Below, piece by piece: positions 38,302 through 47,126 of a stretch of DNA of 64,000 nucleotides. Numbering within the stretch: the stretch's first letter is position 1; each line of letters begins with the position of its first letter. Both the position numbers and the translations under genes were made by a program. Below the pieces are notes generated by a model. It worked only from the letters and a program-made list of their open reading frames with translations. It was not told the origin of the DNA and made no database searches. Origin of the DNA: Rhodosalinus halophilus (lineage in GTDB: Bacteria > Pseudomonadota > Alphaproteobacteria > Rhodobacterales > Rhodobacteraceae). The DNA is taken from contig NZ_QNTQ01000004.1 in NCBI RefSeq assembly GCF_003298775.1, forward strand, positions 124,001 to 188,000. Direction: 5' to 3'.

Positions 38302-38745
38302 TCAATCGTAGCGCGAGAAGACCTCGGTGCTGCCGTCGGGGCGGACGAGGTGGACCTCGTAGGGCTCGCTCCTCTGGCCGAAGTCCATGCCCGGCGAGCC
38401 GAGCGGCATGTCCGGCACCGCGAGCCCCACCGCCTCGGGCCGCTCCTTCAGAAGGCGCCGGATGTCGGCAGCGGGCACATGCCCCTCGATCACGTAGCCC
38501 TCGACCTGGGCGGTGTGGCACGAGACCATCCCGGGCGGGATCCCGAGGTCCATCTTGAGGCGCACGAGCGCGCCGCCGAACATGTTCTCGCCGCGAGGTT
38601 CGAAACCGTGCTCTTCCAGATGCTCCATCCAGGCCACGCAGCAGCCGCAGCCGCTCGTCTTGGCCACCTCGATCTGGGTGGCGCCCGCGAGCGCCGGCGC
38701 GGCCGCGACGGCCACGGCGCACATCAGTCGGAAGCTTCCCGTCAT
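38302..38745 (-). CDS. DUF411 periplasmic metal-binding protein
   Basis: A 147-residue secreted protein. The signal peptide (about 1-22) ends ALAGA, then comes the DUF411 pattern: VAKTSGCGCCVAWMEHLEEH (C33, C35, C36), PPGMVSCHTAQVEGYVIEGH and an AVPDMPLGSPGMD Met-rich end. The family is linked to copper resistance and is often encoded near copper oxidases and CopC-type genes. It lies upstream of and in the same direction as the duplicated Cys protein and the MNIO gene, separated by 165 bases, so a copper-related theme for this block is possible but unproven. Confidence 0.88.
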   Translation of the reverse strand: MTGSFRLMCAVAVAAAPALAGATQIEVAKTSGCGCCVAWMEHLEEHGFEPRGENMFGGALVRLKMDLGIPPGMVSCHTAQVEGYVIEGHVPAADIRRLLKERPEAVGLAVPDMPLGSPGMDFGQRSEPYEVHLVRPDGSTEVFSRYD

Positions 38746-38960
38746 CTGCGTCGTTCCCCGGTGTTGCCTGCGTCCCTTTCTGATTGCGCATTCCAGCGGG
38801 TGGAAGGTCAAGAGCGGCGTCCCGCGACGCCACGGCAGGTGCCGCGGGCCGCACGGCCGCGGTCGCACGGCGCGCAGAAAGCTTGCCTTTCACGCGCCGG
38901 GGCGCAACCTTCTGCGAACCGCGCGCTCCCGGGCGCGCCTCAATCTGAGAGGAGGACAAC

Positions 38961-39950
38961 ATGAACAAGGCGACCATGACAGGCGCCCTAGCGGCAATGG
39001 CGCTCGCCGCAGCGCCGGCCGCGGCACAGGACTACGACCGCACAGGTTGGCCCGAGAGCTTCACCGTCGGCACCGCGAGCCAGGGCGGCACCTATTTCGC
39101 CTATGGTTCGGGCTGGGCGAACCTGGTGGCCGAGGAACTGGGCCTTTCGGGGGGCGGCGAAGTCACCGGCGGGCCGATGCAGAACATGGCGCTGGTGCAC
39201 ACGGGCGACGCGGCCTTCGGCATGACGACGATGGGTCCGGCGGCCGAGTCGCTGCAGGGCACGAATCCGATCGCGCCGGGGCTCGAGATGACCAACGCCT
39301 GCGCGATGTTCCCGATGTATCAGACGCCCTTCTCGATCACGGCGCTGGCGGACTCGGGCATCGAGTCGATCTCCGACATCCCCGACGGCGCGCGCATCGG
39401 CTTCGGGCCTGCGGGCTCGACCTCGGACACCTACTTTCCGCGCATGATGGAGACGCTGGGCGTCGAATTCGACCGGCGCAACGGCGGCTGGTCCGACCTG
39501 GGCGGTCAGTTGCAGGACGGCCTGCTCGACGTGATCGCCTTCGCGGCCGGCGTGCCGGTGCCTGCGGTCAGCCAGCTCGAGGTGCAGACCGACATCAACA
39601 TCGTCGAGTTCACCGAGGAGGAGCAGCAGACCATCCTCGAGGCCTTCCCGGTGTCCGAGTTCGAGATCGCGGCCGACACCTACACCACGCTGGAAGAGCC
39701 CGCGCGTTCGGTCAGCATGTGGAACTTCGCCATCGCCAACTGCGACCTGCCCGAGAGCTTCGTCCACGCGGTGACGGACGTGGTGATGTCGGACAACGAG
39801 CGCATGGTGAACATCCACCGCGCGGCGCGTTCGACGGTGCCGGAGAACTGGGACAAGAACCAGGTTCTGCCGTGGCACCCGGGCGCCGCGCGCTGGTTCC
39901 GCGAGAACGCTGGCGCCGACATTCCCGACGACATGGTGCACGGCGGCTGA
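38961..39950 (+). CDS. TAXI-family TRAP transporter solute-binding protein
   Basis: A 329-residue periplasmic protein. The signal peptide ends AAPAAAQ before DYDRTGWPESFTVGTASQGG, which carries the TAXI hallmark GTASQGGTYFAYGSGWANL. GFGPAGSTSDTYFPRMMETL and AFAAGVPVPAVSQLE follow. TAXI proteins bind glutamate or other small acids and deliver them to a fused TRAP permease; the ligand is unknown. GGAGG lies before the ATG. The fused permease gene follows 140 bases downstream. Confidence 0.93.
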   Translation: MNKATMTGALAAMALAAAPAAAQDYDRTGWPESFTVGTASQGGTYFAYGSGWANLVAEELGLSGGGEVTGGPMQNMALVHTGDAAFGMTTMGPAAESLQGTNPIAPGLEMTNACAMFPMYQTPFSITALADSGIESISDIPDGARIGFGPAGSTSDTYFPRMMETLGVEFDRRNGGWSDLGGQLQDGLLDVIAFAAGVPVPAVSQLEVQTDINIVEFTEEEQQTILEAFPVSEFEIAADTYTTLEEPARSVSMWNFAIANCDLPESFVHAVTDVVMSDNERMVNIHRAARSTVPENWDKNQVLPWHPGAARWFRENAGADIPDDMVHGG

Positions 39951-40090
39951 GCCGCTGATCCCGGCGGGGCGCGCACGCGCGCTCCGCCACTGTCGCCTCG
40001 GAAGACAGGCCCGCCCGGCGCGACGACGACCTGGCTTGCAAGGGCGACGCGGTCCGGGGCAGGAGAGTTCCGACCGGCGGGGGAGACCAC

Positions 40091-42340
40091 ATGAGCGACC
40101 ACGCAGACCGCAAGGACGAAACCACCGGCCCGCTTGTCGTCGAGGGTGTCGACGAGGAACCGATCGAGGGCAATCGCCGCCTCTTCGAAGGCCGGATGTA
40201 TGTCGCCGTGACCTTCGCCGCGGCGCTCTACGCGGCCTTCCACATGGCGGCGCTCAACGGCCTTTCCATCGAGTCCATGACCGGCGGCGCGGTCGATCTG
40301 CCCTTTCTGCCCAGCTTTCCGATGGAGACGTGGAATTTCCGCATCGTCCACATCGCGGGGGCGCTGGCGCTGGGCTTCGTGCTTTTCGCCGGGACGCGGT
40401 TCACCGACGACGAGGGGCGCGCGCGGCCCGCGCTCGGCTGGCTAGCATGGCTGCTGCTCTTGCCGGCACTCTTCTCGCTGGGCGCGGCGCTGAGCTTCGC
40501 GGTCGAGATCGCGAACGGCAAGATGTGGAACGGCATGGACGCGGGCATCCGCTTCGACGAGATCTGGCTCTTCGGCGTGCCGTTGATGGTGGCCACCGTG
40601 GGCGGCATCCTGCTGTCGTGGGTGCACCGCCGCCCGCGTGCGGCGCTCAATCCGGCCGATATCGTTCTGGCCTTCTGCGGCGTGGCCGTGGCCGCGTACC
40701 TGGTGACGATCTACGGCACCCTGATGCGCAACTCGACCGGGACGCCCTTCGCGCCGATCGGCATCTCGATCGCGGCGGTGGCCGGCACGCTGTTGATCAT
40801 GGAGCTCACGCGGCGGGTGGCGGGCCTTGCCCTCGTCGTCATCTCGGTGATCTTCCTGATCTACGTCTTCACCGGCCAGTATCTGCCGGGCTTCCTGAAC
40901 TCGCCCGCGATCAGTTGGCAGCGGTTCTTCAGCCAGGTCTACACGGATGCGGGCATCCTGGGGCCGACCACGGCCGTCAGCTCGACCTACATCATCCTCT
41001 TCATCATCTTCGCGGCCTTCCTGCAGGCGTCGAAGGTCGGCGACTACTTCGTCAACTTCGCCTTCGCCGTGGCGGGCCGCGCGCGCGGCGGGCCGGCCAA
41101 GGTGGCGATCTTCGCCTCCGGCCTGATGGGCATGATCAACGGCACCTCGGCGGGCAACGTGGTGGCCACCGGAAGCCTGACCATCCCGCTGATGAAGAAG
41201 GTGGGCTATCACAAGAAGACCGCCGGCGCGATCGAGGCCGCGGCCAGCACGGGGGGCCAGATCCTGCCGCCCATCATGGGCGCGGGCGCCTTCATCATGG
41301 CCGAGATCACCGGCATCCCCTACACCGAGATCGCCGTCGCCGCGATCATCCCCGCGCTGCTCTACTTCACCGCGATCTACTTCATGGTGGATTTCGAGGC
41401 CGCCAAGCTCGGCATGCGGGGCATGCGCGAGGACGAGCTGCCGAAGTTCAGCCAGATGGCGAAGCAGGTCTTCCTCTTCATTCCCATCGTCATCCTGATC
41501 TACGCGCTCTTCCAGGGGTATTCGGTGATCCGCGCCGGCACGCTCGCCACGGCAGCCGCGGCGGTGGTCAGCTGGCTCACGCCCTACCGGATGGGGCTGC
41601 GCGCGATCTCGCGCGCCTTCCACCTGGCGGGCATCATGTCGATCCAGATCATCGCCGTCTGCGCCTGCGCGGGCATCATCGTGGGGGTCATCTCGCTCAC
41701 CGGCGTCGGCGCGCGGTTTTCCAATCTGCTCCTGGGCCTCGCCGCGGCGAGCCAGCTGCTTGCGCTCGTCTTCGCCATGCTGATCGCGATCCTGCTGGGC
41801 ATGGGGATGCCGACGACGGCGGCCTACGCGGTGGCCGCCTCGGTGGTGGCTCCGGGGCTCGTCGAGCTCGGCATCCCGATGCTGACCGCGCATTTCTTCG
41901 TCTTCTACTTCGCCGTGGTCTCGGCGATCACGCCGCCCGTGGCGCTCGCCAGCTACGCCGCAGCGGGGGTGTCGGGCGCGAACGCCATGGAGACCTCGGT
42001 CGCCTCCTTCAAGATAGGCATCGCGGCCTTCATCGTGCCCTTCATGTTCTTCTACAATTCCGCGCTCCTCATGCAGGCCGACTGGCTGGAGGTGACGCGC
42101 GCCTGTGCCACGGCGGTCTTCGGCGTCTTCCTGCTGTCCTCCGGCGTGCAGGGCTGGTTCATCGGGGCCCGGGCGGTCTGGTTCCTGCGCGCGGCCCTCG
42201 TCGTCACGGCTCTGATGATGATCGAGGGCAGCCTCGCCACCGACGTGATCGGGCTGGCGGCGGCCGCGGCGATCCTCTTCGTGCAGCGCGTGCTCAAGCC
42301 CAGGGAAGGGGCGACGATCCGCGTGCGCGGCGCAGACTGA
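40091..42340 (+). CDS. TRAP transporter fused permease (4TM/12TM)
   Basis: A 749-residue inner-membrane protein combining the small DctQ-like part and the large DctM part, as usual for TAXI systems. The N-terminal 40 residues are cytoplasmic and acidic, then many hydrophobic segments follow. The DctM signature region includes GLMGMINGTSAGNVVATGSL, EAAASTGGQILPPIMGAGAF and LLGMGMPTTAAYAVAAS. It imports an organic acid using a Na+ gradient. It is followed four bases later by an FAD-dependent oxidase gene, suggesting that the transported substrate is an amino acid or amine oxidised inside the cell. Confidence 0.94.
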   Translation: MSDHADRKDETTGPLVVEGVDEEPIEGNRRLFEGRMYVAVTFAAALYAAFHMAALNGLSIESMTGGAVDLPFLPSFPMETWNFRIVHIAGALALGFVLFAGTRFTDDEGRARPALGWLAWLLLLPALFSLGAALSFAVEIANGKMWNGMDAGIRFDEIWLFGVPLMVATVGGILLSWVHRRPRAALNPADIVLAFCGVAVAAYLVTIYGTLMRNSTGTPFAPIGISIAAVAGTLLIMELTRRVAGLALVVISVIFLIYVFTGQYLPGFLNSPAISWQRFFSQVYTDAGILGPTTAVSSTYIILFIIFAAFLQASKVGDYFVNFAFAVAGRARGGPAKVAIFASGLMGMINGTSAGNVVATGSLTIPLMKKVGYHKKTAGAIEAAASTGGQILPPIMGAGAFIMAEITGIPYTEIAVAAIIPALLYFTAIYFMVDFEAAKLGMRGMREDELPKFSQMAKQVFLFIPIVILIYALFQGYSVIRAGTLATAAAAVVSWLTPYRMGLRAISRAFHLAGIMSIQIIAVCACAGIIVGVISLTGVGARFSNLLLGLAAASQLLALVFAMLIAILLGMGMPTTAAYAVAASVVAPGLVELGIPMLTAHFFVFYFAVVSAITPPVALASYAAAGVSGANAMETSVASFKIGIAAFIVPFMFFYNSALLMQADWLEVTRACATAVFGVFLLSSGVQGWFIGARAVWFLRAALVVTALMMIEGSLATDVIGLAAAAAILFVQRVLKPREGATIRVRGAD

Positions 42341-42344
42341 TCTC

Positions 42345-43634
42345 ATGATCGGGAACGAGCGCGCCGCCCTCGCCGACAGCCTCTGGACGGCGACGGCCGG
42401 CGCCTCGCCGCTCTGCCCCGACTTGGAGGGCACGGCGCAGGCCGATGTCGCGGTGATCGGCGGCGGCTACACCGGCCTCTCGGCGGCGCTGCACCTTGCC
42501 GAACGGGGCATAAAGGCCGCGCTGCTCGAGGCGGAAAGCCCCGGCTGGGGGGCCTCGGGCCGCAACGGCGGTCAGGTCAACCCGGGCCTCAAGGAGCCGC
42601 CCGCGGAGATCGAGGCGCGGCTGGGCGCATCGGGCCAGGCGCTGGTGCGTTTCGCCGGCAGCGCCCCCGATCTCGTTTTCGGGCTGATCGCGCGGCATGG
42701 CATCGACTGCGCCCCGCACCGCCCCGGCGCGCTTCGCGTGGCTCAGAACGCCCGCGCCCTGGACGCCCTGAAGGCGCAGGCCCACGACTGGCGCCGCCGC
42801 GGCGCGCCGGTCGAGATGCTGGACGCGGCCGGGACGGCCCGCCTGCTGGGCACCGAGGCCTACGTCGGCGGGCTTCTGGACAGGCGGGGCGGCAACCTGC
42901 ATCCGCTCGACTACGCGCTTGGCCTCGCCCATGCCGCGCAGGCCGCCGGCGCGCGGCTCTACGGCGACTCGCGGGCCCTGGCGGTCGAGCGCCGCGGCGA
43001 CGGCTACAGCATCCGCACGGCGCGCGGATCGCTTCGTGCGGGTCGCGTCCTGCTCTGCACCAACGGCTATACCGACGGGCTTTGGCCCGGGCTGGCACAG
43101 AGCGTCGTGCCGGTGGTGTCGGTGCAGGTGGCGACCGAGCCCTTGCCGCCCGGCGTGGCGGAGACGATCCTGCCCGAGGGGCATTCACCCTCCGATATGC
43201 GGCGGCTGCTGCTCTATTTCCGCCGCACGCCGGACGGCCGCTTCGTCATGGGCGGCCGCGGGGCATGGAGCGACCGCGGTCTGCGCCGCGCCATGCAGGC
43301 GCTCCGGCGCGCGAGCGGCGCGCTCTACCCTGCTTTGCGCGGGGTGCGCTGGGATTTCGCCTGGGGCGGGCAGGTGGCGCTGACAGCGGACCGCGTTCCT
43401 CATCTGCACCGGCTGGATCAGGGCGCGATGGCGGCGCTTGGCTACAACGGCCGCGGCGTGGCCCTCGCGACGGCGATGGGCGCGCAGCTTGCGCAATGGG
43501 CGGCAGGCGACCCGGAAGACGCACTCGTGGTGCCCGTGACGCCCCTGCAGCCCGTGGCTTTCCACCGCTTCCACAAGCTGGGCGTGACGCTGGCAGGCGC
43601 GCGCTACGCCGCGCTCGACCGGCTGGGGCTCTAG
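42345..43634 (+). CDS. FAD-dependent amine/amino-acid oxidoreductase (DAO family)
   Basis: A 429-residue flavoprotein: the FAD dinucleotide motif VIGGGYTGLSAALHLAERG begins at residue 36 or so, ASGRNGGQVNPGLK is the second flavin-contact segment, and GYNGRGVALATAMG is the C-terminal flavin motif. The overall plan resembles gamma-glutamylputrescine oxidase and similar DAO-family enzymes. It oxidises a C-N bond of an amine or N-alkyl amino acid, with release of an aldehyde or keto acid. The ATG is four bases after the TRAP permease stop, so the three genes form one transport-and-oxidation operon. Confidence 0.9.
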   Translation: MIGNERAALADSLWTATAGASPLCPDLEGTAQADVAVIGGGYTGLSAALHLAERGIKAALLEAESPGWGASGRNGGQVNPGLKEPPAEIEARLGASGQALVRFAGSAPDLVFGLIARHGIDCAPHRPGALRVAQNARALDALKAQAHDWRRRGAPVEMLDAAGTARLLGTEAYVGGLLDRRGGNLHPLDYALGLAHAAQAAGARLYGDSRALAVERRGDGYSIRTARGSLRAGRVLLCTNGYTDGLWPGLAQSVVPVVSVQVATEPLPPGVAETILPEGHSPSDMRRLLLYFRRTPDGRFVMGGRGAWSDRGLRRAMQALRRASGALYPALRGVRWDFAWGGQVALTADRVPHLHRLDQGAMAALGYNGRGVALATAMGAQLAQWAAGDPEDALVVPVTPLQPVAFHRFHKLGVTLAGARYAALDRLGL

Positions 43635-44407
43635 CGCAGGCGCGGCGGGCGGTCCGGATCGCTGCCGGGCGCGGCCGGCGCCTCGGGCGCTGGCGACGCG
43701 GGCAGGTCGATGCGCAGGGCCACGGCGGCGAGCCGGTCGGCCATCGCCTCGGCGCTCTGCACGAAGGCCACGTCGAGCCACCCAGCCTCGAGCCCGGAAA
43801 ACGCGAGCGCCTCGCCCGCGGCCTGCGCCAGCGCGCCCTCCGCTCCCGGCGCCGTGCCGGTGAAGGCGAGCAGGGCGGCACGCGCGCCGCCGGCATACTC
43901 CGCCTCCGCCAGCCAGGCGGCCTCGGCCCGCCCGCCGGCCGCCGAGAGCCGCGCGTCAAGCGCCCCGAGGAGCCCGTCCGGCAAATCGCCCGGCGGATGA
44001 AGCGTAACGGGCCGCTCGGAGAGCGCGCGCGGCGCCTCGGCCGAGCGCTGCGCGAGCCAGTCCATCGCTGCGGGCGGAAGCAGGATCGCCGAGGGCTGCT
44101 CGAGGTTCAGCCCCAGCCCGAGCCCCTCCGCCGCGAGCATCTTCGCCAGCGCCCGCCCGGAGAGCGCGGCATAGGGCGCAGGCCCGCCGGCGAAGGCGGA
44201 GAGCCGCTCCTCCAGGTCGAAGGCCAGCACCACCGGCCCCTCGTCGAGCGGAAAGACCTGCGGAGTCACCCGCTCGCCCGAGGGTTCCTCGGCCAGCAAC
44301 ACGTGGAGTTCCGAGAGCGCGAGGCGGTCGTAGAAGGCGCGGCGGCGCGCCTCGTCCTCGGGCGCAGCCTCCATCGCGGCATGGGCGGTGTCGAGGGGGG
44401 TTTCCAT
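43631..44407 (-). CDS. SseB family protein
   Basis: A 258-residue acidic protein with the SseB N-terminal domain pattern: ELHVLLAEEPSGERVTPQVF, PVVLAFDLEERLSAF and PYAALSGRALAKMLAAEGLG, then GLGLNLEQPSAILLPPAAMD. SseB-like proteins are poorly understood. The C-terminal region (about 140-258) is Ala-rich and helical. I chose the ATG at 44407. The gene overlaps the oxidase gene tail-to-tail by 4 bases. Confidence 0.85.
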   Translation of the reverse strand: METPLDTAHAAMEAAPEDEARRRAFYDRLALSELHVLLAEEPSGERVTPQVFPLDEGPVVLAFDLEERLSAFAGGPAPYAALSGRALAKMLAAEGLGLGLNLEQPSAILLPPAAMDWLAQRSAEAPRALSERPVTLHPPGDLPDGLLGALDARLSAAGGRAEAAWLAEAEYAGGARAALLAFTGTAPGAEGALAQAAGEALAFSGLEAGWLDVAFVQSAEAMADRLAAVALRIDLPASPAPEAPAAPGSDPDRPPRLR

Positions 44408-44515
44408 GATGGCGCACCTAGCCGCGCGGCGGCGGGCGGGCAAGGGGCGGCTCGTCCGGCGCGGGCGCGCTGTTCCGGCGAGGAGCGCCCGGCAAGGGCG
44501 CGACCGAGCCGGTGC

Positions 44516-45103
44516 TCAGGCCAGCGCGGCCTGCACCGCCGCCCGCAGGTCCGGCAGCAATTCCGCCTCGAACCAGGGGTTCTTCTTCAGCCAGGCGTTG
44601 TTGCGCCAGGAGGGATGCGGCAGCACGAAGGTGTCCGGCGCATGGGCGCGCCAGTTCCTGACCGTCTCGGTGACGCCGGTCCGCACGCCCAGATGCCGCT
44701 TCTGCGCCGCGCCGCCCACCAGCACGCGCAGGCGCACCGGCCCGATCGCCTCGAGCGCGCGGGCGTGCCAGGTCTCCCAGCAGACGGGTGGCGGCGGCAG
44801 GTCGGCCCCCTTGGCGTCATAGCCCGGAAAGCAGAAGGCGGTGGGCAGCACGGCCACGCGGTCGCGGTCATAGAAGGTCTCTTCGCTCATCCCGAGCCAG
44901 TCGCGCAGCCGGCGGCCCGACAGATCCCAGAAGGGCTTTTCGGCCTTGTGCACGCGCATCCCCGGCGCCTGGCTCGCGATCAGGATGGGCGCGCCGGGGC
45001 GGAACCACACCACCGGGTTGGGCGCATGCGCCGTCGCCGTGCCGGCGAAGCGCCCGGCGCAGAGGCGGCAGGCGCGGATCTCCTGCGCGAGCCGTTCAGT
45101 CAC
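44516..45103 (-). CDS. Uracil-DNA glycosylase family protein
   Basis: A 195-residue protein of the UDG superfamily: an N-terminal cysteine pair RACRLCAGRF, PILIASQAPGMRVHKAEKPF as motif 1 (G-x-A-P-G type), and VLPHPSWRNNAWLKKNPWFE as the His-containing motif 2. Such proteins remove uracil or related lesions, or act on another small ligand; only one Cys pair is visible, so an iron-sulfur cluster of the family 4 kind is uncertain. The start is GTG at 45103, overlapping the EcsC gene by 8 bases. Confidence 0.87.
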   Translation of the reverse strand: MTERLAQEIRACRLCAGRFAGTATAHAPNPVVWFRPGAPILIASQAPGMRVHKAEKPFWDLSGRRLRDWLGMSEETFYDRDRVAVLPTAFCFPGYDAKGADLPPPPVCWETWHARALEAIGPVRLRVLVGGAAQKRHLGVRTGVTETVRNWRAHAPDTFVLPHPSWRNNAWLKKNPWFEAELLPDLRAAVQAALA

Positions 45104-45848
45104 GCCGCGGCAGTCGGGCGCGCAGCGCCTCGGTCAGAACGACGGTATCGTGCCCGCCCTCGCGGGCGAGGCGGGCGAGGCCGAAATGCACATGCGCCAT
45201 TTCCTGGTAGTAGCGCGTATAGGCGTAGTTCGTGGCGGCGCCGGCGGCCGCGCCCAGCACCGGCACCGTCTGCGCGGCGAGCTTCTGGCCCAGCACGACC
45301 GAGAGGCGCGGCGCGACGCGCGCGATCACGCTGCGCACGGTGGCGCCGGTCAGCGTCACCCGCGCGGCGAGAAAGCCCATGTTGGCGCCGTCGTCGTGCT
45401 CGAGCGGGCCTGCCGCGGAAAAGACGGTGAGCCCCTCGCGCCGCACCTCCATCTCGGCGGGATCGAAGCCGTGCAGCGCGGCGGTGCCGAGGATCGCGCG
45501 GAAGAGCACCGTGGTCGTCACCGGCAGTTCGGCCAGCGCCGTGGGCAGCCCCCCTGCCCCGCCGGCCGCGCCCAGAACGGTGGTCAGGCCCGTGTTCACC
45601 CAGGCCGGCTGATCCGGCAGTGACCCGCGCGAGACCTGCGCCGCCTCCACGGCGTAGCCCAGTGCCCGCTCCGTGCCGCGCTCCAGCTCGTCCTTGGCCC
45701 AGTCGGGCAGCCGCTCCAGCAGGTTCTCCGCCCGGCCTCCGAAGTAGTTGAGCATGCGGATCGCCGTGCCCTCGGCCGAGGTGAGCCGCGCGGCGAGCAC
45801 GTCGAGCTCGTCCGACAGCCGCGCAGGCAGGAGTTCGGTTCCGGTCAT
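45096..45848 (-). CDS. EcsC family protein
   Basis: A 250-residue protein of the EcsC family, with NTGLTTVLGAAGGAGGLPTA followed by ELPVTTTVLFRAILGTAALH, and GQKLAAQTVPVLGAAAGAAT. It has several hydrophobic stretches typical of this group. Bacillus EcsC is linked to an ABC exporter, but bacterial homologues like this one stand alone and their role is unknown. It overlaps the glycosylase gene by 8 bases. Confidence 0.87.
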   Translation of the reverse strand: MTGTELLPARLSDELDVLAARLTSAEGTAIRMLNYFGGRAENLLERLPDWAKDELERGTERALGYAVEAAQVSRGSLPDQPAWVNTGLTTVLGAAGGAGGLPTALAELPVTTTVLFRAILGTAALHGFDPAEMEVRREGLTVFSAAGPLEHDDGANMGFLAARVTLTGATVRSVIARVAPRLSVVLGQKLAAQTVPVLGAAAGAATNYAYTRYYQEMAHVHFGLARLAREGGHDTVVLTEALRARLPRRD

Positions 45849-45899
45849 TCAGGTGCCTCGATGTTCACGGGCTTTACATCGGGCGCGGCGCGCAGGGTT

Positions 45900-46448
45900 T
45901 CAAGCCGCGCGCGTTACGAGCCCCTTTACATCGTCCCACGCACCGGGCGCCAGCGCCAGCCCCAGCACGCGCTCGGGGTTGGTGGGCGGCGGCATCTCGA
46001 CGCCCGCGAGCCGCTCGAAGCCGAAGCGCCCGTAATAGGGCGCATCGCCCACCAGCAGCACGCGGGTCCAGCCCAGCCGGGCCGCTTCGGCGAGGCTTTC
46101 GCGGATGAGCGCGCCGCCCACCCCTTCGCCCTGCCGCGTGGGGTGCACGGCGACCGGGCCGAGCAGCAGCGCGCGGCGCCCGCCCACGCACACCGGCCAG
46201 TAGCGGATCGCACCGCCGAGGATACCCTGCGCGTCACGCGCGACCAGGCAGAGCTCCGGCACGGGCGCGACGCCCTCGCGCAGACGGTAGGAGGAGAGCG
46301 CCTCGCGCCCCGGCGCGAAGGCGAGATCGTAGAGCGCCTCGACCTCCCACCAGTCCTCGGACGTCTCGCGCGCCAGCCGGTCCAACTGCCCGCCCCACCC
46401 CTTGCCAGAAGCGGCATCGCCCGTAGCACGGCCCCCGGCGGGGGGCAA
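45900..46448 (-). CDS. GNAT-family N-acetyltransferase
   Basis: A 182-residue acyltransferase with the GNAT acetyl-CoA motif LGPVAVHPTRQGEGVGGALI and the C-terminal VLLVGDAPYYGRFGFERLAG. The latter is typical of YhbS-like predicted N-acetyltransferases. The substrate is unknown. There is no in-frame ATG; the most upstream start is a TTG at 46448, two codons after the stop of the CoA-binding protein gene and in the same frame, so the exact start is uncertain. Confidence 0.82.
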   Translation of the reverse strand: MPPAGGRATGDAASGKGWGGQLDRLARETSEDWWEVEALYDLAFAPGREALSSYRLREGVAPVPELCLVARDAQGILGGAIRYWPVCVGGRRALLLGPVAVHPTRQGEGVGGALIRESLAEAARLGWTRVLLVGDAPYYGRFGFERLAGVEMPPPTNPERVLGLALAPGAWDDVKGLVTRAA

Positions 46449-46454
46449 ACGGCC

Positions 46455-46928
46455 TCAGAGCTTCGAGCTGATCACGCCGGTGTTGAAGCCGCCCATCCGC
46501 AACTCGCCGAACAGACGCTGATACTCGATCTTGGGGCAGCGGTTCATGATGACCGTGACGCCGCGCGCGCGCGCCCTGGCGGCGGCCTCGGCGTGCTCGA
46601 CGCCGATCTGCATCCAAATGGTCTGCAGGTCCGGGAAGGCCTCGAGCGCCTCGTCCACGACGGGCGGCACCGCCTCTGACCGGCGGAAGATGTCCACCAT
46701 GTCCACCGGCTCGTCGATTTCCGAAAGGCTGCCACGGACGGTCTCGCCGCCGAGGATCTTGCCCGTGTGGCCCGGATTGACCGGAATCACGCGGAAGCCC
46801 TTGAGCGAGAGATAGCGCGCGACATAGGAACTCGGGCGCACAGGGTTCATCGAGACGCCCACGATCGCGATCGTGCGGGTGCCTTCGAGGATCCGGCGAA
46901 GCTCGGTATCACTGTAGGTCTCGGCCAT
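46455..46928 (-). CDS. CoA-binding domain protein (YccU-like)
   Basis: A 157-residue Rossmann-fold protein: TIAIVGVSMNPVRPSSYVAR is the nucleotide-binding start, FRVIPVNPGHTGKILGGETV the central motif, and MNRCPKIEYQRLFGEL the end. This is the small CoA-binding family (YccU/YneT type), whose role is undefined. It is the promoter-proximal gene of a leftward pair with the GNAT gene. The ectoine operon terminator lies 40 bases upstream. Confidence 0.9.
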   Translation of the reverse strand: MAETYSDTELRRILEGTRTIAIVGVSMNPVRPSSYVARYLSLKGFRVIPVNPGHTGKILGGETVRGSLSEIDEPVDMVDIFRRSEAVPPVVDEALEAFPDLQTIWMQIGVEHAEAAARARARGVTVIMNRCPKIEYQRLFGELRMGGFNTGVISSKL

Positions 46929-46967
46929 GCATGATGGATAACAGCCCGGCCCGCGGGCGGGAACACG

Positions 46968-46998
46968 AAAAAAGGCGTCCGAGGGGACCCCGGACGCC
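46968..46998 (-). terminator. Rho-independent terminator of ectoine operon
   Basis: On the minus strand GGCGTCCG and CGGACGCC form an 8-bp stem with a 9-base loop, followed directly by six T. It lies about 128 bases downstream of the aspartate kinase stop. Confidence 0.85.
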
Positions 46999-47126
46999 AG
47001 TGTCGGAACGAGGGACAGTGAAGTGGGCAGCGGTGTTCCGAACCACCACCCACTGTGTCATCTAGGTCGCGCTTCGCGACATTTAAGGCGCGGTCACCGG
47101 GTTGTGAATTGCGCCTTCCCGCTCAG

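Noticed and set aside
40442-42433. A 663-codon frame opposite the TRAP permease
   Set aside because: It mirrors a well-supported permease and its product is a low-complexity His/Asp/Arg/Gly-rich sequence without any domain.
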